This document shows positions 26,312 through 36,082 of a stretch of 64,000 bases of DNA, piece by piece (positions within the stretch are counted from its first letter, which is position 1; each line of letters begins with the position of its first letter). The notes under the pieces were generated by a model. That model was not told where the DNA came from and ran no database searches. It saw only the letters and a list, made by a program, of their open reading frames with translations. The position numbers and the translations under genes were made by a program. Source of the stretch: Paenibacillus sp. PastM-3 (GTDB lineage Bacteria; Bacillota; Bacilli; Paenibacillales; Paenibacillaceae); the NCBI RefSeq assembly GCF_029893965.1, contig NZ_JARXXP010000022.1:51060-115059 (forward strand), given 5' to 3'.

Positions 26312-27547
26312 TTAGTCAGCCAGTGCATTGTGCGCCGAGAGCCGGTTGCGGCCGAGTTTTTTGGATTCCAGCAGGAGCTGGTCGGCGCGGACGTACCCTT
26401 TTTCCATGGATATGCTCTGATCCGCTCTAAAGTAGTAGAGGCCGAAGGAAGCCGAATAGCTGACCTTGATCTGCTGATCCTCATAATCTGCCGCAGCTGA
26501 ACTTCCTTCTATATCGAGCAGCATTTCCTGAATGATCAGACGGCATTCCCGGAAAGACTTGCCCCTCAGAAACAATGTGAATTCCTCTCCGCCGCTGCGG
26601 AACAGGATGTCCTCCTCCTGCAGGTGGGCTTTGAGAGTATCTGCGAAATGAATAATGACCCTGTCCCCTACAGCATGATTGTAGGTATCGTTGATTTTTT
26701 TGAACCGGTCGATGTCTGCTACAACAATACCTATATATTCGCTGCTGTGGTCGAGCTCGTTCATCATTTTGTCCATGTGTGCCCGGTTAAAGGTTCCGGT
26801 CAGGAAATCCTGATAAGCCATCTGCTCGAACTTGTCCCGCTCGAATTTGTGCTGGGCACTCTGGGATTTGGAGAAAAAGGAGAGGCTGACAATGTAGTTC
26901 AGCAGGAACAGCGCAATCAGCATCTCCCATTTCTCCATCTGCAGCAGACGCAGCAGCAGGGCGTTGGTCAGCGCTACTTTGCTGAAATCCAGCAGGTTTC
27001 TGCTCTTGAACAGCAGATCAAGCGCTTCTTTGCGTGTTGTAATGTCCCCGGAGAGGGCGAAGGTTATGACCAGAAACCCCGAGGACAACAGGGTTGTCAC
27101 ACAGACCACCAGCAGGAACAGCAGCCAGTAACCGGCGGGAACATGTGCGGCAGCCGGATAGAGCAGCGTGTACAGGTAATAGGCGGCGGTCCCGCCAAGC
27201 GTGAAAGAGCCGATATTATAAAAAGCGTCCAGGAATTCTCCCGGATCGGCGGTCTTTGTTTTCTTTTTATAGAGGTACACTGTAGTCCGGTAGAAAATCT
27301 CATAAATCAGCGTGCCGAGCGGTCCGGCAAAAATACCGAAGGAAGAAGTATAGCTGATCGCATAGTCGATCGTGGAATTCCCTTTCCGGGTAACAAGGCG
27401 CAGCTGAAAGTAAAAGCTCGCGAATACCCAGTAGAGCAGCATGGCCTTTATATATGTATCATCCAGTACTACTGAAGGGTGCGTTAGAAGCGCCAGGACC
27501 ACAGCAGCCGCGAACAAGGAGAGGTCGAATAATCTTGCTTTAGACAT
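26312..27547 (-). CDS. Membrane-bound diguanylate cyclase (GGDEF domain)
   Basis: About six membrane helices (residues 5-215) precede a GGDEF domain that should make cyclic di-GMP from two GTP. The active-site loop is RSGGEEFTLFL (about residue 319), preceded by DIDRFKKINDTYNHAVGD. The inhibitory I-site is QEED, so its Arg is missing and product inhibition may be absent. ATG at 27547 follows AAAGGATG on the minus strand at a slightly long distance; an upstream in-frame ATG at 27628 lacks a ribosome site. The sensor region is not a family I can name. Confidence 0.85.
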   Translation of the reverse strand: MSKARLFDLSLFAAAVVLALLTHPSVVLDDTYIKAMLLYWVFASFYFQLRLVTRKGNSTIDYAISYTSSFGIFAGPLGTLIYEIFYRTTVYLYKKKTKTADPGEFLDAFYNIGSFTLGGTAAYYLYTLLYPAAAHVPAGYWLLFLLVVCVTTLLSSGFLVITFALSGDITTRKEALDLLFKSRNLLDFSKVALTNALLLRLLQMEKWEMLIALFLLNYIVSLSFFSKSQSAQHKFERDKFEQMAYQDFLTGTFNRAHMDKMMNELDHSSEYIGIVVADIDRFKKINDTYNHAVGDRVIIHFADTLKAHLQEEDILFRSGGEEFTLFLRGKSFRECRLIIQEMLLDIEGSSAAADYEDQQIKVSYSASFGLYYFRADQSISMEKGYVRADQLLLESKKLGRNRLSAHNALAD

Positions 27548-27725
27548 ATCGGTAACATCCTTTCGAGCGTTATACCGATTATACCCGAAATATGTAAACA
27601 TGATGAAAATAGTTTTGCAAAAATTCACACTTTACTCCGCTGATAGAATTGAGACTCCCAACCATACCGGAAAACCGGCGCCGGACATATAATACTATGT
27701 TAATGCATATGCCGGCTGTTTCTAT

Positions 27726-27926
27726 TTCTGCAGTGAAATTTATAACCGGAGGAGAGGGATTCATGAGAATCTGAAGGAGTATGAGGCCAAGGCTGTAATG
27801 CCATCTCCGCTGAAGCGGCGTCAAGGTAAGAAGCTCATCATGCATGCAAGTCGCCTTGAATACATTAAGGGAGTTCACATCCTGATCCGTGCGCTGGGCG
27901 GGCAAAAGCGCATGTGTCCAAATTAG
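27726..27926 (+). pseudogene. Remnant of a family-4-type glycosyltransferase
   Basis: One frame without a credible start reads IHENLKEYEAKAV, PLKRRQGKKLIMHASRLEYI and then KGVHILIRALGG before TAG at 27924. The pattern 'SRL-x-x-IKGV-x-x-LIRAL' is the UDP-sugar-binding hinge of GT-B glycosyltransferases such as the spore coat protein CotSA. Both the N-terminal domain and the rest of the C-terminal domain are absent. It lies just upstream of spoVID, where coat-associated genes are expected. Confidence 0.5.
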
Positions 27927-28031
27927 TCATGCCTTCCTGATTGGAGCATATACATGAGTGGAGTAACATTTTGGGCTTATACTCTGGGCTTGTCTCAGGG
28001 TTAGATTATGCCAAGAAGGAGGAAATTTCCC

Positions 28032-29477
28032 GTGTTTGACCAGTCCCACGGCTTGCGGTTTGATATTTATGAACGCATCCACCTGCCTGCAGAACTTCCG
28101 GGAATCGCTGAGCTGGAAGAGGTGGAGCTCATTCCGGAAATTCAGGTGATTCAGCGGGAAGACCGGGCCGAGCTCTACGGCCAGCTGCTGCTCACCGGAC
28201 TTTACCGGGGAGAAAATGACCGGACGGAGCGCCTGGAGCATGCGATCCCCGTTGAAATCACAGTCCCGCTGACCCGGGTCAGCTCACTTGAAGACATAGG
28301 GGTAGAGATCGAGAACTTCGATATCGACCTGCTTACGATGCGTACTGTCAACATAACCGGCGTGCTTTCACTGAGGGGAGTAGGCGGAGCGGAGACAGGG
28401 AAGGCCTGGCAGCAGGAGGAGTATACAGTAGCCTACTCTCCCGAGCAGGAAGACCGGGCAGTTGCTGCTCCGGCCGAGGGCAGGGAACAGGACGGCGAAG
28501 CCCTGTACGAGAATTCACTGTGGACCTACGGCGAGGGGGCGGCGGAAATTCCTGCAGACCAGCAGGAGTATACCTCCTTTATTCCCGATGCGGCAGCGGT
28601 CAATCCGCTGGTTCTGGAGAGCTCCGTCTATACGCAGGCGGCCGGACCTGCTGCCCAGCCGCATAAGGAAAAAGAAGCAAAGCTGCGCACGCACAGCCTG
28701 GAGGACCAGACGGGATTCACCGGCGGAGCGGCTGCGGAAGCCTGGCAGAAGGGGAAGGCACCGGCGGAGCCGGTATCCGGGCATTTTTTCGGCACGCGCG
28801 AGAAGGAACCGGCAGTGAAACCGGCCGCTTCTGCTGCTGATATTACGCAGGCCGGATCCGGTGATGCTGCAGAGGAGATTGTTCCGGCAGCTGCGCAGGC
28901 GTTTGATTTCGCGGACATCGCCTCCGGGCAGCTCTATGCCGAGAGACTGGAGGAGCCGGTTGCTGCGGTTGAGCCCGAGAATACTCCTGCAGAGATCCAG
29001 GAAGAAGCGGAACTGCCCGAAGCGGAGGACACCAAGGAGCCGGAAGCGGAGGACACCAAGGAGAATGATGCGCTTCTCTCACCGGAAACACTGCCTGTCC
29101 AGGAAGAAAAGGCAGATCTCAAGGTTGCGCTCGGCAGCAAGAAGGAAGAGGCAAGCTCCGCCAAGGAGCATCTCACCTTCTCCTCCCTGCTCAGCTCAAG
29201 CCGGGCCCATAAGGAGCAGGAAAGCGCAGTGACTGCTGCTGCGGCTCCGCAGCCGGAGGTTAAGGAACCGGGGAATGACAGCGACTGGAAGAGCCGCTTT
29301 ATCAGCAGAGCCGGCGGTGTGGAGCTGTTCCGCAAGGTCCGGATGTGCATTGTGCAGCGGGAGGATACGCTGGATACGATTGCCGAGAAGTATCAGCTCA
29401 GCGCAAGGGAGCTGGTAATGTACAACCGGCTGGCAGGCCAGAATGTGGAAGAGGGGCAGGTTTTATATATTCCTTAG
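28032..29477 (+). CDS. spoVID: SpoVID-like spore coat morphogenetic protein with C-terminal LysM
   Basis: Spore coat assembly protein of 481 residues. The N-terminal 130 residues (LRFDIYERIHLPAELPGI, VEITVPLTRVSSLEDIGVEI) match the SpoVID/DUF3794 beta-domain. A long acidic, low-complexity middle (EAEDTKEPEAEDTKE) follows. The C-terminal LysM domain (RMCIVQREDTLDTIAEKYQL to LYIP) is expected to bind peptidoglycan or lipid II at the forespore. GTG at 28032 is chosen because AAGAAGGAGG lies nine bases before it; the ATG at 28008 precedes that site. In B. subtilis SpoVID recruits SafA, whose likely homologue is at 61.9 kb. Confidence 0.85.
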   Translation: MFDQSHGLRFDIYERIHLPAELPGIAELEEVELIPEIQVIQREDRAELYGQLLLTGLYRGENDRTERLEHAIPVEITVPLTRVSSLEDIGVEIENFDIDLLTMRTVNITGVLSLRGVGGAETGKAWQQEEYTVAYSPEQEDRAVAAPAEGREQDGEALYENSLWTYGEGAAEIPADQQEYTSFIPDAAAVNPLVLESSVYTQAAGPAAQPHKEKEAKLRTHSLEDQTGFTGGAAAEAWQKGKAPAEPVSGHFFGTREKEPAVKPAASAADITQAGSGDAAEEIVPAAAQAFDFADIASGQLYAERLEEPVAAVEPENTPAEIQEEAELPEAEDTKEPEAEDTKENDALLSPETLPVQEEKADLKVALGSKKEEASSAKEHLTFSSLLSSSRAHKEQESAVTAAAAPQPEVKEPGNDSDWKSRFISRAGGVELFRKVRMCIVQREDTLDTIAEKYQLSARELVMYNRLAGQNVEEGQVLYIP

Positions 29478-29491
29478 GTTATGGTTATGGG

Positions 29492-29538
29492 ACTGAGCAG
29501 CGGCTTCCTGATTACGGGGAGCGCTGCTCAGTTTTTTG
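29492..29538 (+). terminator. Rho-independent terminator after spoVID
   Basis: ACTGAGCAGCG pairs with CGCTGCTCAGT over eleven bases, followed by six T residues. Confidence 0.85.
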
Positions 29539-29599
29539 TTAAGGAGAGGCAGGGTTGTGGAAAGCCGGCAGTTTAGATGCCGGTAGACGCCTTTAGCCG

Positions 29600-29784
29600 C
29601 TAACGGACCTAAGCGACCTTGTTTTCCCGGAAATTAGTATTTTGTCCGGCTAACGGACCGTGCTGCACTTATTTCCCTCCATACGGCCATTATTGTTCCG
29701 AATATCTGCATTTAAGGTTATTGATGTCCGTTAGCATGCCGAGAAATGACTTTATGCGAAAGGAAGTGCATCGGAGTCCGTTAG
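29600..29784. repeat. Four-motif intergenic element, copy C
   Basis: CTAACGGAC-led motifs at 29600-29620 and 29650-29670 point rightward; two inverted copies ending GTCCGTTAG lie at 29714-29734 and 29764-29784. Spacing is 50, 64 and 50 bp, so the whole element is a dyad. Each motif also shares a CTT about 18 bases in. Unlike A and B, single motifs are not good hairpins. Confidence 0.7.
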
Positions 29785-29934
29785 AGCAGGCGGTATTCTG
29801 TCTGCCGGGGCTGTGGCCGGGAAGCGGGAATTTGGATGCACATCCGGGAGAGGATTCTTTTACCTTAGCGGCATAGAATAAATTCAATAGTATAAGACCG
29901 GCTGTTTGTGTGTATGCTGGTTGACTAGGAATAG

Positions 29935-30270
29935 TACTAAATGTATTATGGGAATAAGTAAAACTTAGCTAAAGACTGGGAACGGGAAGAGTAGGTCGTC
30001 AGCCCTTCAGAGAGCGGAATTGTAATTGCTGTGAATTTCCGCAGGATGCATGCCACCGAAGTCGCCCCGGAGTCGCCCTTCCGAAGGTTAAGCCGTTATA
30101 GGCTGATCAGTGTAGGATGTGGCCGGACGCAGCCGTTATCTGCATGAGTGTCGCGCTAAGCTTCGGGGAGTGCAGGTTTTCCCGGGCACAGGGTTATTTT
30201 GCATTAGTGCGAAACAAAGGTGGTACCGCGAAAGAATGGCCTTTCGTCCTTTGAGACGAAAGGCCTTTTT
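29935..30270 (+). promoter_or_regulatory. T-box leader of valS
   Basis: The leader ends with the conserved T-box AAAGGTGGTACCGCG (30216-30230), which pairs with the acceptor end of uncharged tRNA. A terminator follows: GGCCTTTCGTC with GACGAAAGGCC and five T (30238-30270). A stem I region with GACTGGGAACGGGAAGAGTA begins near 29973. Uncharged tRNA(Val) should prevent termination and raise valS expression. I could not place the specifier codon with certainty. Confidence 0.9.
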
Positions 30271-30309
30271 GTATTTTCACAAGATAAGAAATTAATGGAG
30301 GTTCAGGAC

Positions 30310-33036
30310 ATGGCTGATGACATCAAAGCGGCAGAGATGCTGCCGGACACGCAGGAAGCGGCAGCGCAGGCTGCGGCTGACAATAGCGCTAAGAACGACA
30401 TGCCGACAACGTACGATCCGAAAGCGGCAGAGCACAAGTGGTACACCTACTGGATGGAGAACGAATTCTTTAAGGCCGGCCAGCGGCCGGACGCAGAGCC
30501 TTACAGCATCGTAATCCCGCCGCCGAACGTAACGGGAATGCTGCATATCGGGCATGCGCTCGACTTCACCCTGCAGGATATTCTGATCCGCACGAAGCGG
30601 ATGCAGGGCTTCGACACGCTCTGGCTGCCGGGGACAGACCATGCGGGTATTGCTACCCAGACCAAGGTGGAGCAGAAGCTGCGCCAGCAGGGGATTTCCC
30701 GCCATGACCTCGGCCGCGAGAAGTTCCTGGAGCAGGTATGGGCCTGGAAGGACCAGTATGCCGAAACGATCCACGGACAGTGGGCGAAGATGGGCCTGTC
30801 CCTGGACTATTCCCGCGAACGCTTCACGCTGGATGAGGGCTTGACCAAAGGGGTACGCCAGGTTTTTGTTGAGCTGTACCGCAAAGGCCTGATCTACCGC
30901 GGCAAGCGCATTATTAACTGGGACCCGGCTGCACGTACGGCCCTGTCGGATATTGAAGTGGAGTACAAAGAGGTTAACGGACACCTGTATCACCTGCGTT
31001 ATCCGCTGAAGGACGGCAGCGGCCACATTACTGTAGCCACAACACGTCCGGAGACGATGCTCGGCGATACCGCGGTAGCGGTTCATCCGAAGGATGAGCG
31101 CTACAAGGATCTGATCGGCAAAACGCTGATCCTGCCGATTATCGGCCGGGAAATTCCGATTATTGCCGATGATTATGTAGAGAAGGAATTCGGCAGCGGC
31201 GCGGTTAAGATTACTCCGGCCCATGACCCGAATGACTTTGAGGTAGGCCAGCGCCACAATCTGCCGCAGATCAACGTGATGGACGAAGGCGGCGTAATGA
31301 ATGAGGAAGCCGGACCGTATAACGGCCAGGACCGCAGCGAATGCCGCAAGAATATCGTTGCTGATCTGAAGGAGCAGGGCGTCCTGATTTCGATCGAGGA
31401 TCACGTACACCAGGTAGGACACAGCGAGCGCTCCGGTGCCGTAGTTGAGCCATATCTGTCCACCCAATGGTTCGTTAAAATGCAGCCGCTGGCTGAGGTT
31501 GCCATCAATGCGCAGAAGGAAGGCAACGGCGTTAACTTTGTTCCTGAGCGTTTTGAGAAGACCTATCTGAACTGGATCGAAAATGTACGCGACTGGTGTA
31601 TCTCCCGCCAGCTGTGGTGGGGACACCGCATTCCGGCCTGGTACTCTGAGTCTACAGGCGAGGTGTTTGTAGCCTACAGTGAAGAAGAAGCCCGCGAAAT
31701 GAGCGGTCTTGATGATCTGAAGCAGGATGAGGACGTGCTGGATACCTGGTTCAGCTCAAACCTGTGGCCGTTTGCCACAATGGGCTGGCCTGACGAGAGC
31801 AGCAGCGACTACCAGCGTTACTATCCTAATAACGTGCTCGTTACAGGATACGACATCATCTATTTCTGGGTAGCGCGCATGATCTTCTCCGCCTTTGAAT
31901 TTACCGGCCAGAAGCCGTTCGCCGATGTATTCATGCATGGTCTTGTGCGTGATGCCGAAGGCCGCAAAATGTCCAAATCGCTCGGCAACGGGATTGATCC
32001 GCTGGATGTTATTGAACAGTACGGCGCGGATGCTATGCGCTATATGATTTCTACCGGTATTACTGCCGGGCAGGATCTGCGTTTCCGGATGGAAAAGGTA
32101 GAGCAGGCCCGCAATTTTGCCAACAAGATCTGGAACGCATCGCGCTTTGCGCTGATGAATCTGGAGGGTGTTAATTTTGCAGATATTGACATTACAGGTG
32201 AGCTTACGACGGCTGACCGCTGGATTTTGCACCGCCTGAACGAAACTTCCCGCGATATTACGCGTCTAATTGACGCGTACGAGTACGGCGAGACCGGCCG
32301 TCTGCTGTACAACTTCATCTGGGATGATCTGTGCGACTGGTATATCGAGTTCGCGAAGCTGTCGCTGTACGGCAGCGATGCGGCTGCCAAAGCCAAAACC
32401 CAATCGGTGCTTGCCTACGTGCTCGACCGCACGCTGCGCCTGATTCATCCGTTCATGCCGTTCATTACCGAGGAGATCTGGCAGCATCTGCCGCACGAGG
32501 GTGCAACGATTACGCTGGCAGAGTGGCCTAAGTACGACGCAGCGCTGGAAAGCCCTGAGGCTGTGGCTGAAATGAACCTGCTGATGGACATCATCCGCGC
32601 GGTACGCAACATCCGTGCAGAGGTTAATGTACCGATGAGCAAAAAGGTCGAGCTGATCATCAAGGCAGGCAGTGCAGAAACACTCAGCATCATCAGCCGT
32701 AACGACAACTACATCAGCCGTTTCTGCAACACGTCTTCCTTTGAAGCGGGCCTTGATCCGCAGACTCCTGACAAAGTCATGTCTGCAGTTGTTACCGGAG
32801 CAGAGCTGCTGCTGCCGCTGTCTGGGCTGATCGATATTGAGCAGGAGATTATCCGTCTCGAAAAAGAAGTGCAGACGCTGAACAGTGAAGTGGAACGCGT
32901 TGAGAAAAAGCTTGGCAATCAGGGCTTTGTTGCCAAGGCTCCGGCTAAAGTCATCGAAGAGGAACGGGCGAAGCAGGCGGATTATTCCGCTAAGCGCGAG
33001 AAAGTGCTGGCCCGCATCGCAGAGCTGAGAGGATAA
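30310..33036 (+). CDS. valS: Valyl-tRNA synthetase
   Basis: Charges tRNA(Val) with valine. The class I motifs are clear: HIGH as PPNVTGMLHIGHALDFTLQD (about residues 77-96) and KMSKS as GRKMSKSLGNGIDP (about 555). An editing domain lies between, with TTRPETMLGDTAVAVHP. A C-terminal coiled coil (IEQEIIRLEKEVQTLNSEVE) is typical of ValRS. The first 35 residues before TTYDPKAAEHKWYTYW are an Ala/Asp-rich extension. ATG at 30310 has GGAGG eight bases upstream; earlier in-frame codons are inside the T-box. Confidence 0.97.
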   Translation: MADDIKAAEMLPDTQEAAAQAAADNSAKNDMPTTYDPKAAEHKWYTYWMENEFFKAGQRPDAEPYSIVIPPPNVTGMLHIGHALDFTLQDILIRTKRMQGFDTLWLPGTDHAGIATQTKVEQKLRQQGISRHDLGREKFLEQVWAWKDQYAETIHGQWAKMGLSLDYSRERFTLDEGLTKGVRQVFVELYRKGLIYRGKRIINWDPAARTALSDIEVEYKEVNGHLYHLRYPLKDGSGHITVATTRPETMLGDTAVAVHPKDERYKDLIGKTLILPIIGREIPIIADDYVEKEFGSGAVKITPAHDPNDFEVGQRHNLPQINVMDEGGVMNEEAGPYNGQDRSECRKNIVADLKEQGVLISIEDHVHQVGHSERSGAVVEPYLSTQWFVKMQPLAEVAINAQKEGNGVNFVPERFEKTYLNWIENVRDWCISRQLWWGHRIPAWYSESTGEVFVAYSEEEAREMSGLDDLKQDEDVLDTWFSSNLWPFATMGWPDESSSDYQRYYPNNVLVTGYDIIYFWVARMIFSAFEFTGQKPFADVFMHGLVRDAEGRKMSKSLGNGIDPLDVIEQYGADAMRYMISTGITAGQDLRFRMEKVEQARNFANKIWNASRFALMNLEGVNFADIDITGELTTADRWILHRLNETSRDITRLIDAYEYGETGRLLYNFIWDDLCDWYIEFAKLSLYGSDAAAKAKTQSVLAYVLDRTLRLIHPFMPFITEEIWQHLPHEGATITLAEWPKYDAALESPEAVAEMNLLMDIIRAVRNIRAEVNVPMSKKVELIIKAGSAETLSIISRNDNYISRFCNTSSFEAGLDPQTPDKVMSAVVTGAELLLPLSGLIDIEQEIIRLEKEVQTLNSEVERVEKKLGNQGFVAKAPAKVIEEERAKQADYSAKREKVLARIAELRG

Positions 33037-33041
33037 GGGAT

Positions 33042-34418
33042 ATGGAAGAGATGATCGGGAGCGGTAAGGCCGCTCCTTTGGGTTCTTATACAGAAGCAGT
33101 GGACTGGATTAACGGGCTGATTCCATTCGGCATCCGTCCGGGGCTGGAGCGGACCCGGCTCCTCATGGAGAAACTCGGCAACCCGCACCGCAGGCTGAAG
33201 TTTATTCATGTGGCGGGAACGAACGGCAAAGGTTCGACCTGTGCCTTTCTGACAAGTGTGCTGCTGAAAAGCGGCTACAGTGTAGGGACGTTTACGTCCC
33301 CCTACATTACGAAGTTCACCAACCGGTTTCAGTATAACGGTACGGATATTCCCGAAGATACGCTCACTGCGCTTGCGGAGAAGCTTCGTCCCCTCGTAGA
33401 AGAGATCGCCGCCGGCGAGCTTGGTTCACCGACGATGTTCGAGGTCGCGACAGCACTGGCTATCCTCTACTATGCCGAATGCTGTTTCCCTGATGTAGTC
33501 GTATGGGAGACAGGGCTTGGGGGAAGGCTGGATGTAACGAACATCGTCATGCCGGTTGTTTCCGTAATTACCAATGTCGGGCATGATCATACTGATGTGC
33601 TGGGCGATACGCTGGAGAAGATTGCTTTTGAGAAGGCCGGGATTATTAAGCCCGGTGTTCCTGTGGTCAGCTGTGTCAGCCAGCCTGAAGTGATTGCCGT
33701 TCTGAAGGCGCGGGCGGAAGCCTGCCGTTCAAAGCTCTATCTGGCCGGGGAAGATTTCAGCTATGAGCTTACAGGAATCGAGGCAGGCGTACAGAGCTTT
33801 ACCTTCAAGGGACCGTTCCGTGAGCTTCAGGTCGGCATCGCCATGAAAGGCGAGCATCAGCTGAGCAACGCAGCCGGAGCGATGATGGTTGTTGAGGTGC
33901 TGCGCCAGTATATGGCGTTCATGCTGGAGGATGAGGATGTGCTGGAAGGCTTCAAGGATACCTTTTGGGCCGGACGCCTGGAGGAAGTAAGCCGGCATCC
34001 GCGGATTGTACTCGACGGTGCACATAATCCTGAAGGGGCGGAGAGCCTGGCCAGAAGCCTGCCGCAGTTTTATCAGTACGGTAAATTAAATTTACTCATG
34101 GGGATGCTGGCTAATAAGCATCATGAGTCATACTTCAAGCATATACTGCCTATAGTGGATACGCTCATCCTGACCGAACCGGATTTCCGGAAGAAAATGG
34201 ACGCGGAAGAACTGCAGGCCATCGCAGAAAGTCTGCGGGAGAAATATGCCAGGAACCATTTGGAAATCATAGTAGAACGTAATTGGGGCAAGGCGCTGCA
34301 GCTGCTGCAGTCGATCACGTCGGAGAAGGATCTTGCGGTCGTGTCCGGCACACTGTATCTGATTTCCGATGTACGCAGTACGCTTTTGCGGCAACCCGAT
34401 TCTGAAAAAGGCTGGTGA
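33042..34418 (+). CDS. folC: Bifunctional folylpolyglutamate synthase / dihydrofolate synthase
   Basis: Adds glutamate to folates and makes dihydrofolate from dihydropteroate. The ATP loop FIHVAGTNGKGSTCAFL lies near residue 60, VVVWETGLGGRLDVTNIV near 155, and VLDGAHNPEGAESLA near 325. It is 458 residues, slightly longer than B. subtilis FolC. It starts five bases after the valS stop and probably shares its transcript, as in Bacillus. Confidence 0.95.
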   Translation: MEEMIGSGKAAPLGSYTEAVDWINGLIPFGIRPGLERTRLLMEKLGNPHRRLKFIHVAGTNGKGSTCAFLTSVLLKSGYSVGTFTSPYITKFTNRFQYNGTDIPEDTLTALAEKLRPLVEEIAAGELGSPTMFEVATALAILYYAECCFPDVVVWETGLGGRLDVTNIVMPVVSVITNVGHDHTDVLGDTLEKIAFEKAGIIKPGVPVVSCVSQPEVIAVLKARAEACRSKLYLAGEDFSYELTGIEAGVQSFTFKGPFRELQVGIAMKGEHQLSNAAGAMMVVEVLRQYMAFMLEDEDVLEGFKDTFWAGRLEEVSRHPRIVLDGAHNPEGAESLARSLPQFYQYGKLNLLMGMLANKHHESYFKHILPIVDTLILTEPDFRKKMDAEELQAIAESLREKYARNHLEIIVERNWGKALQLLQSITSEKDLAVVSGTLYLISDVRSTLLRQPDSEKGW

Positions 34419-34425
34419 CGAACTG

Positions 34426-35814
34426 TTGGATACTACTGAACGTGTGCATTTTATAGGGATCGGCGGCTACGGTATGAGCGCGATTGCCCGGGTAATGCTG
34501 GAAATGGGATACACGGTTACGGGCTCCGATGTGGCTGCCCAGGAATTAACCGAGAAACTGATCGCCAAAGGCGCCAAGATCTATATCGGGCATACGGCCG
34601 AGCAGGTTAAGGGTGCCGATCTTGTTGTCTATTCAACCGCGCTTACAAGCGACAATGTGGAGTGGGTGGAGGCCGAGCGTCTTAACATTCCGGTGCTGCA
34701 CCGCTCCCAGATGCTGGCGCGTCTGCTGAATGAACGCAAGGGCGTTGCCGTTGCAGGGGCGCACGGCAAAACCACCACCTCCTCCATGATTGCATTGATC
34801 ATGGAAGACTGCGGTGTGGACCCGACGTATATTATCGGCGGGGAGATTATGAATGTCGGTACAAATGCCAAGGCAGGACAAGGAGAATACGTTGTAGCTG
34901 AAGCAGACGAGAGCGACGGCTCCTTCCTCCAGTACCACCCTTGGCTGGCGATTGTCACCAATATTGAAGCGGACCATCTGGAAAATTACGGCGGGGATTT
35001 CGGCAAGCTGAAGGCTGCTTACGTCCAGTTTATGAATCAGCTGCGTGAAGACGGCACGGCGATTGTATGTGCTGATGATGAGACAGCCAGCTCTCTTTTG
35101 TCTGAAGTGAAGGGCAATATTATCACTTACGGCATTGATTCTCCGGATGCGGACTACACTGCTGCTGATATCGTGCTGGGGGACAGACAGGTCTCCTATA
35201 CAATGAACCATCAGGGGCGCGTGCTGGGCAAGATTGAGCTGTCCATCCCGGGCAAATACAATCTTTACAACTCAATGGCTGCGGTAATCGCCTGTCTGAA
35301 GTCAGGCGTTGCCTTTGATGCCATTGCTGCCGCCATTGTGAAATTCCATGGCGCCAAGCGCCGCTTCCAGGTGCTCGGCGAGGTTAATGACATTCTGGTC
35401 ATTGATGATTACGCCCACCATCCGACGGAAATCCAGGCTACGATCAGCGCTGCCAAGGCTACCGGTAAAAAGATTATCGCCGTATTCCAGCCGCAGCGCT
35501 ATACGCGTACCTTCTTCCTGCTGGATGCGTTCAGCCGGGCTTTCAGTGAAGCGGATGAGGTCATTATTACGGACATCTACTCGCCGGCAGGTGAGAAGCA
35601 GATTGAAGGGGTAACCTCTGCGAAGCTGGTGGAGCTGATTGTCCAGAACAGCAATTCGAGCGCAAGGCATCTGCCGACCAAGGAAGATGTGCTTGCCGAT
35701 CTGCAGGGCCGTATCGCTCCGGGCGACCTGGTGCTCACCATGGGTGCAGGCGACATCTGGAAGGTAGGCTACAAGCTGGCCGAAGGCTTAAAGGAACAAG
35801 GGAACAAGGAATAA
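34426..35814 (+). CDS. murC: UDP-N-acetylmuramate--L-alanine ligase
   Basis: Mur ligase that adds L-Ala to UDP-MurNAc in the cytosol. VHFIGIGGYGMSAIARVML at the N-terminus binds UDP-MurNAc, VAVAGAHGKTTTSSMIALI (about residue 108) is the ATP loop, and DYAHHPTEIQATISAAK marks the C-terminal domain. TTG at 34426 is chosen: GGTGA lies seven bases before it and the protein then begins at the normal point. The frame continues upstream into folC without a ribosome site. It has 462 residues. Confidence 0.93.
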   Translation: MDTTERVHFIGIGGYGMSAIARVMLEMGYTVTGSDVAAQELTEKLIAKGAKIYIGHTAEQVKGADLVVYSTALTSDNVEWVEAERLNIPVLHRSQMLARLLNERKGVAVAGAHGKTTTSSMIALIMEDCGVDPTYIIGGEIMNVGTNAKAGQGEYVVAEADESDGSFLQYHPWLAIVTNIEADHLENYGGDFGKLKAAYVQFMNQLREDGTAIVCADDETASSLLSEVKGNIITYGIDSPDADYTAADIVLGDRQVSYTMNHQGRVLGKIELSIPGKYNLYNSMAAVIACLKSGVAFDAIAAAIVKFHGAKRRFQVLGEVNDILVIDDYAHHPTEIQATISAAKATGKKIIAVFQPQRYTRTFFLLDAFSRAFSEADEVIITDIYSPAGEKQIEGVTSAKLVELIVQNSNSSARHLPTKEDVLADLQGRIAPGDLVLTMGAGDIWKVGYKLAEGLKEQGNKE

Positions 35815-35856
35815 ATTAGCGCCGCTGCGTCGCTTGAAGCAGTGATCCGCTATTCT

Positions 35857-35900
35857 AAGGCGTATTTTCTCTGAACACAGAGAGAATACGCCTTATTTAT
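35857..35900 (+). terminator. Rho-independent terminator after murC
   Basis: AAGGCGTATTTTCTCT pairs with AGAGAGAATACGCCTT, with one slipped base near the loop, followed by ATTTAT. It is a long stem with a short, broken T tract. Confidence 0.75.
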
Positions 35901-35990
35901 AAGTTTTTCGGAGTTCCCGCAAAATGCCTGAGTCCGCATTCGCGAGACTGCCTTCTCTGAAGGACGGCATAGCCGTTTCTACTTGTGCAC

Positions 35991-36020
35991 GTCAATTCTT
36001 GGGGGGGGTCTGCCGATAAT
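35991..36020 (+). promoter_or_regulatory. Candidate sigma-D-type promoter with a G8 tract in its spacer
   Basis: GCCGATAA (36012-36019) is the same -10 octamer seen in front of the chemoreceptor gene. Eight consecutive G residues (36001-36008) lie in the spacer, and TCAA or CAAT occupies the -35 place, a poor match to TAAA. The next gene starts at 36083. No other promoter stands out in this gap. Confidence 0.4.
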
Positions 36021-36082
36021 AGATTTGATAGACTGCAGTTTGCGGTCACGATATTGATTTCCGGACAGTTGGTGGTGTGATT

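Noticed and set aside
29619..29876. 85-codon ORF in the gap before the valS T-box
   Set aside because: It runs through the repeat element C and has no ribosome site.
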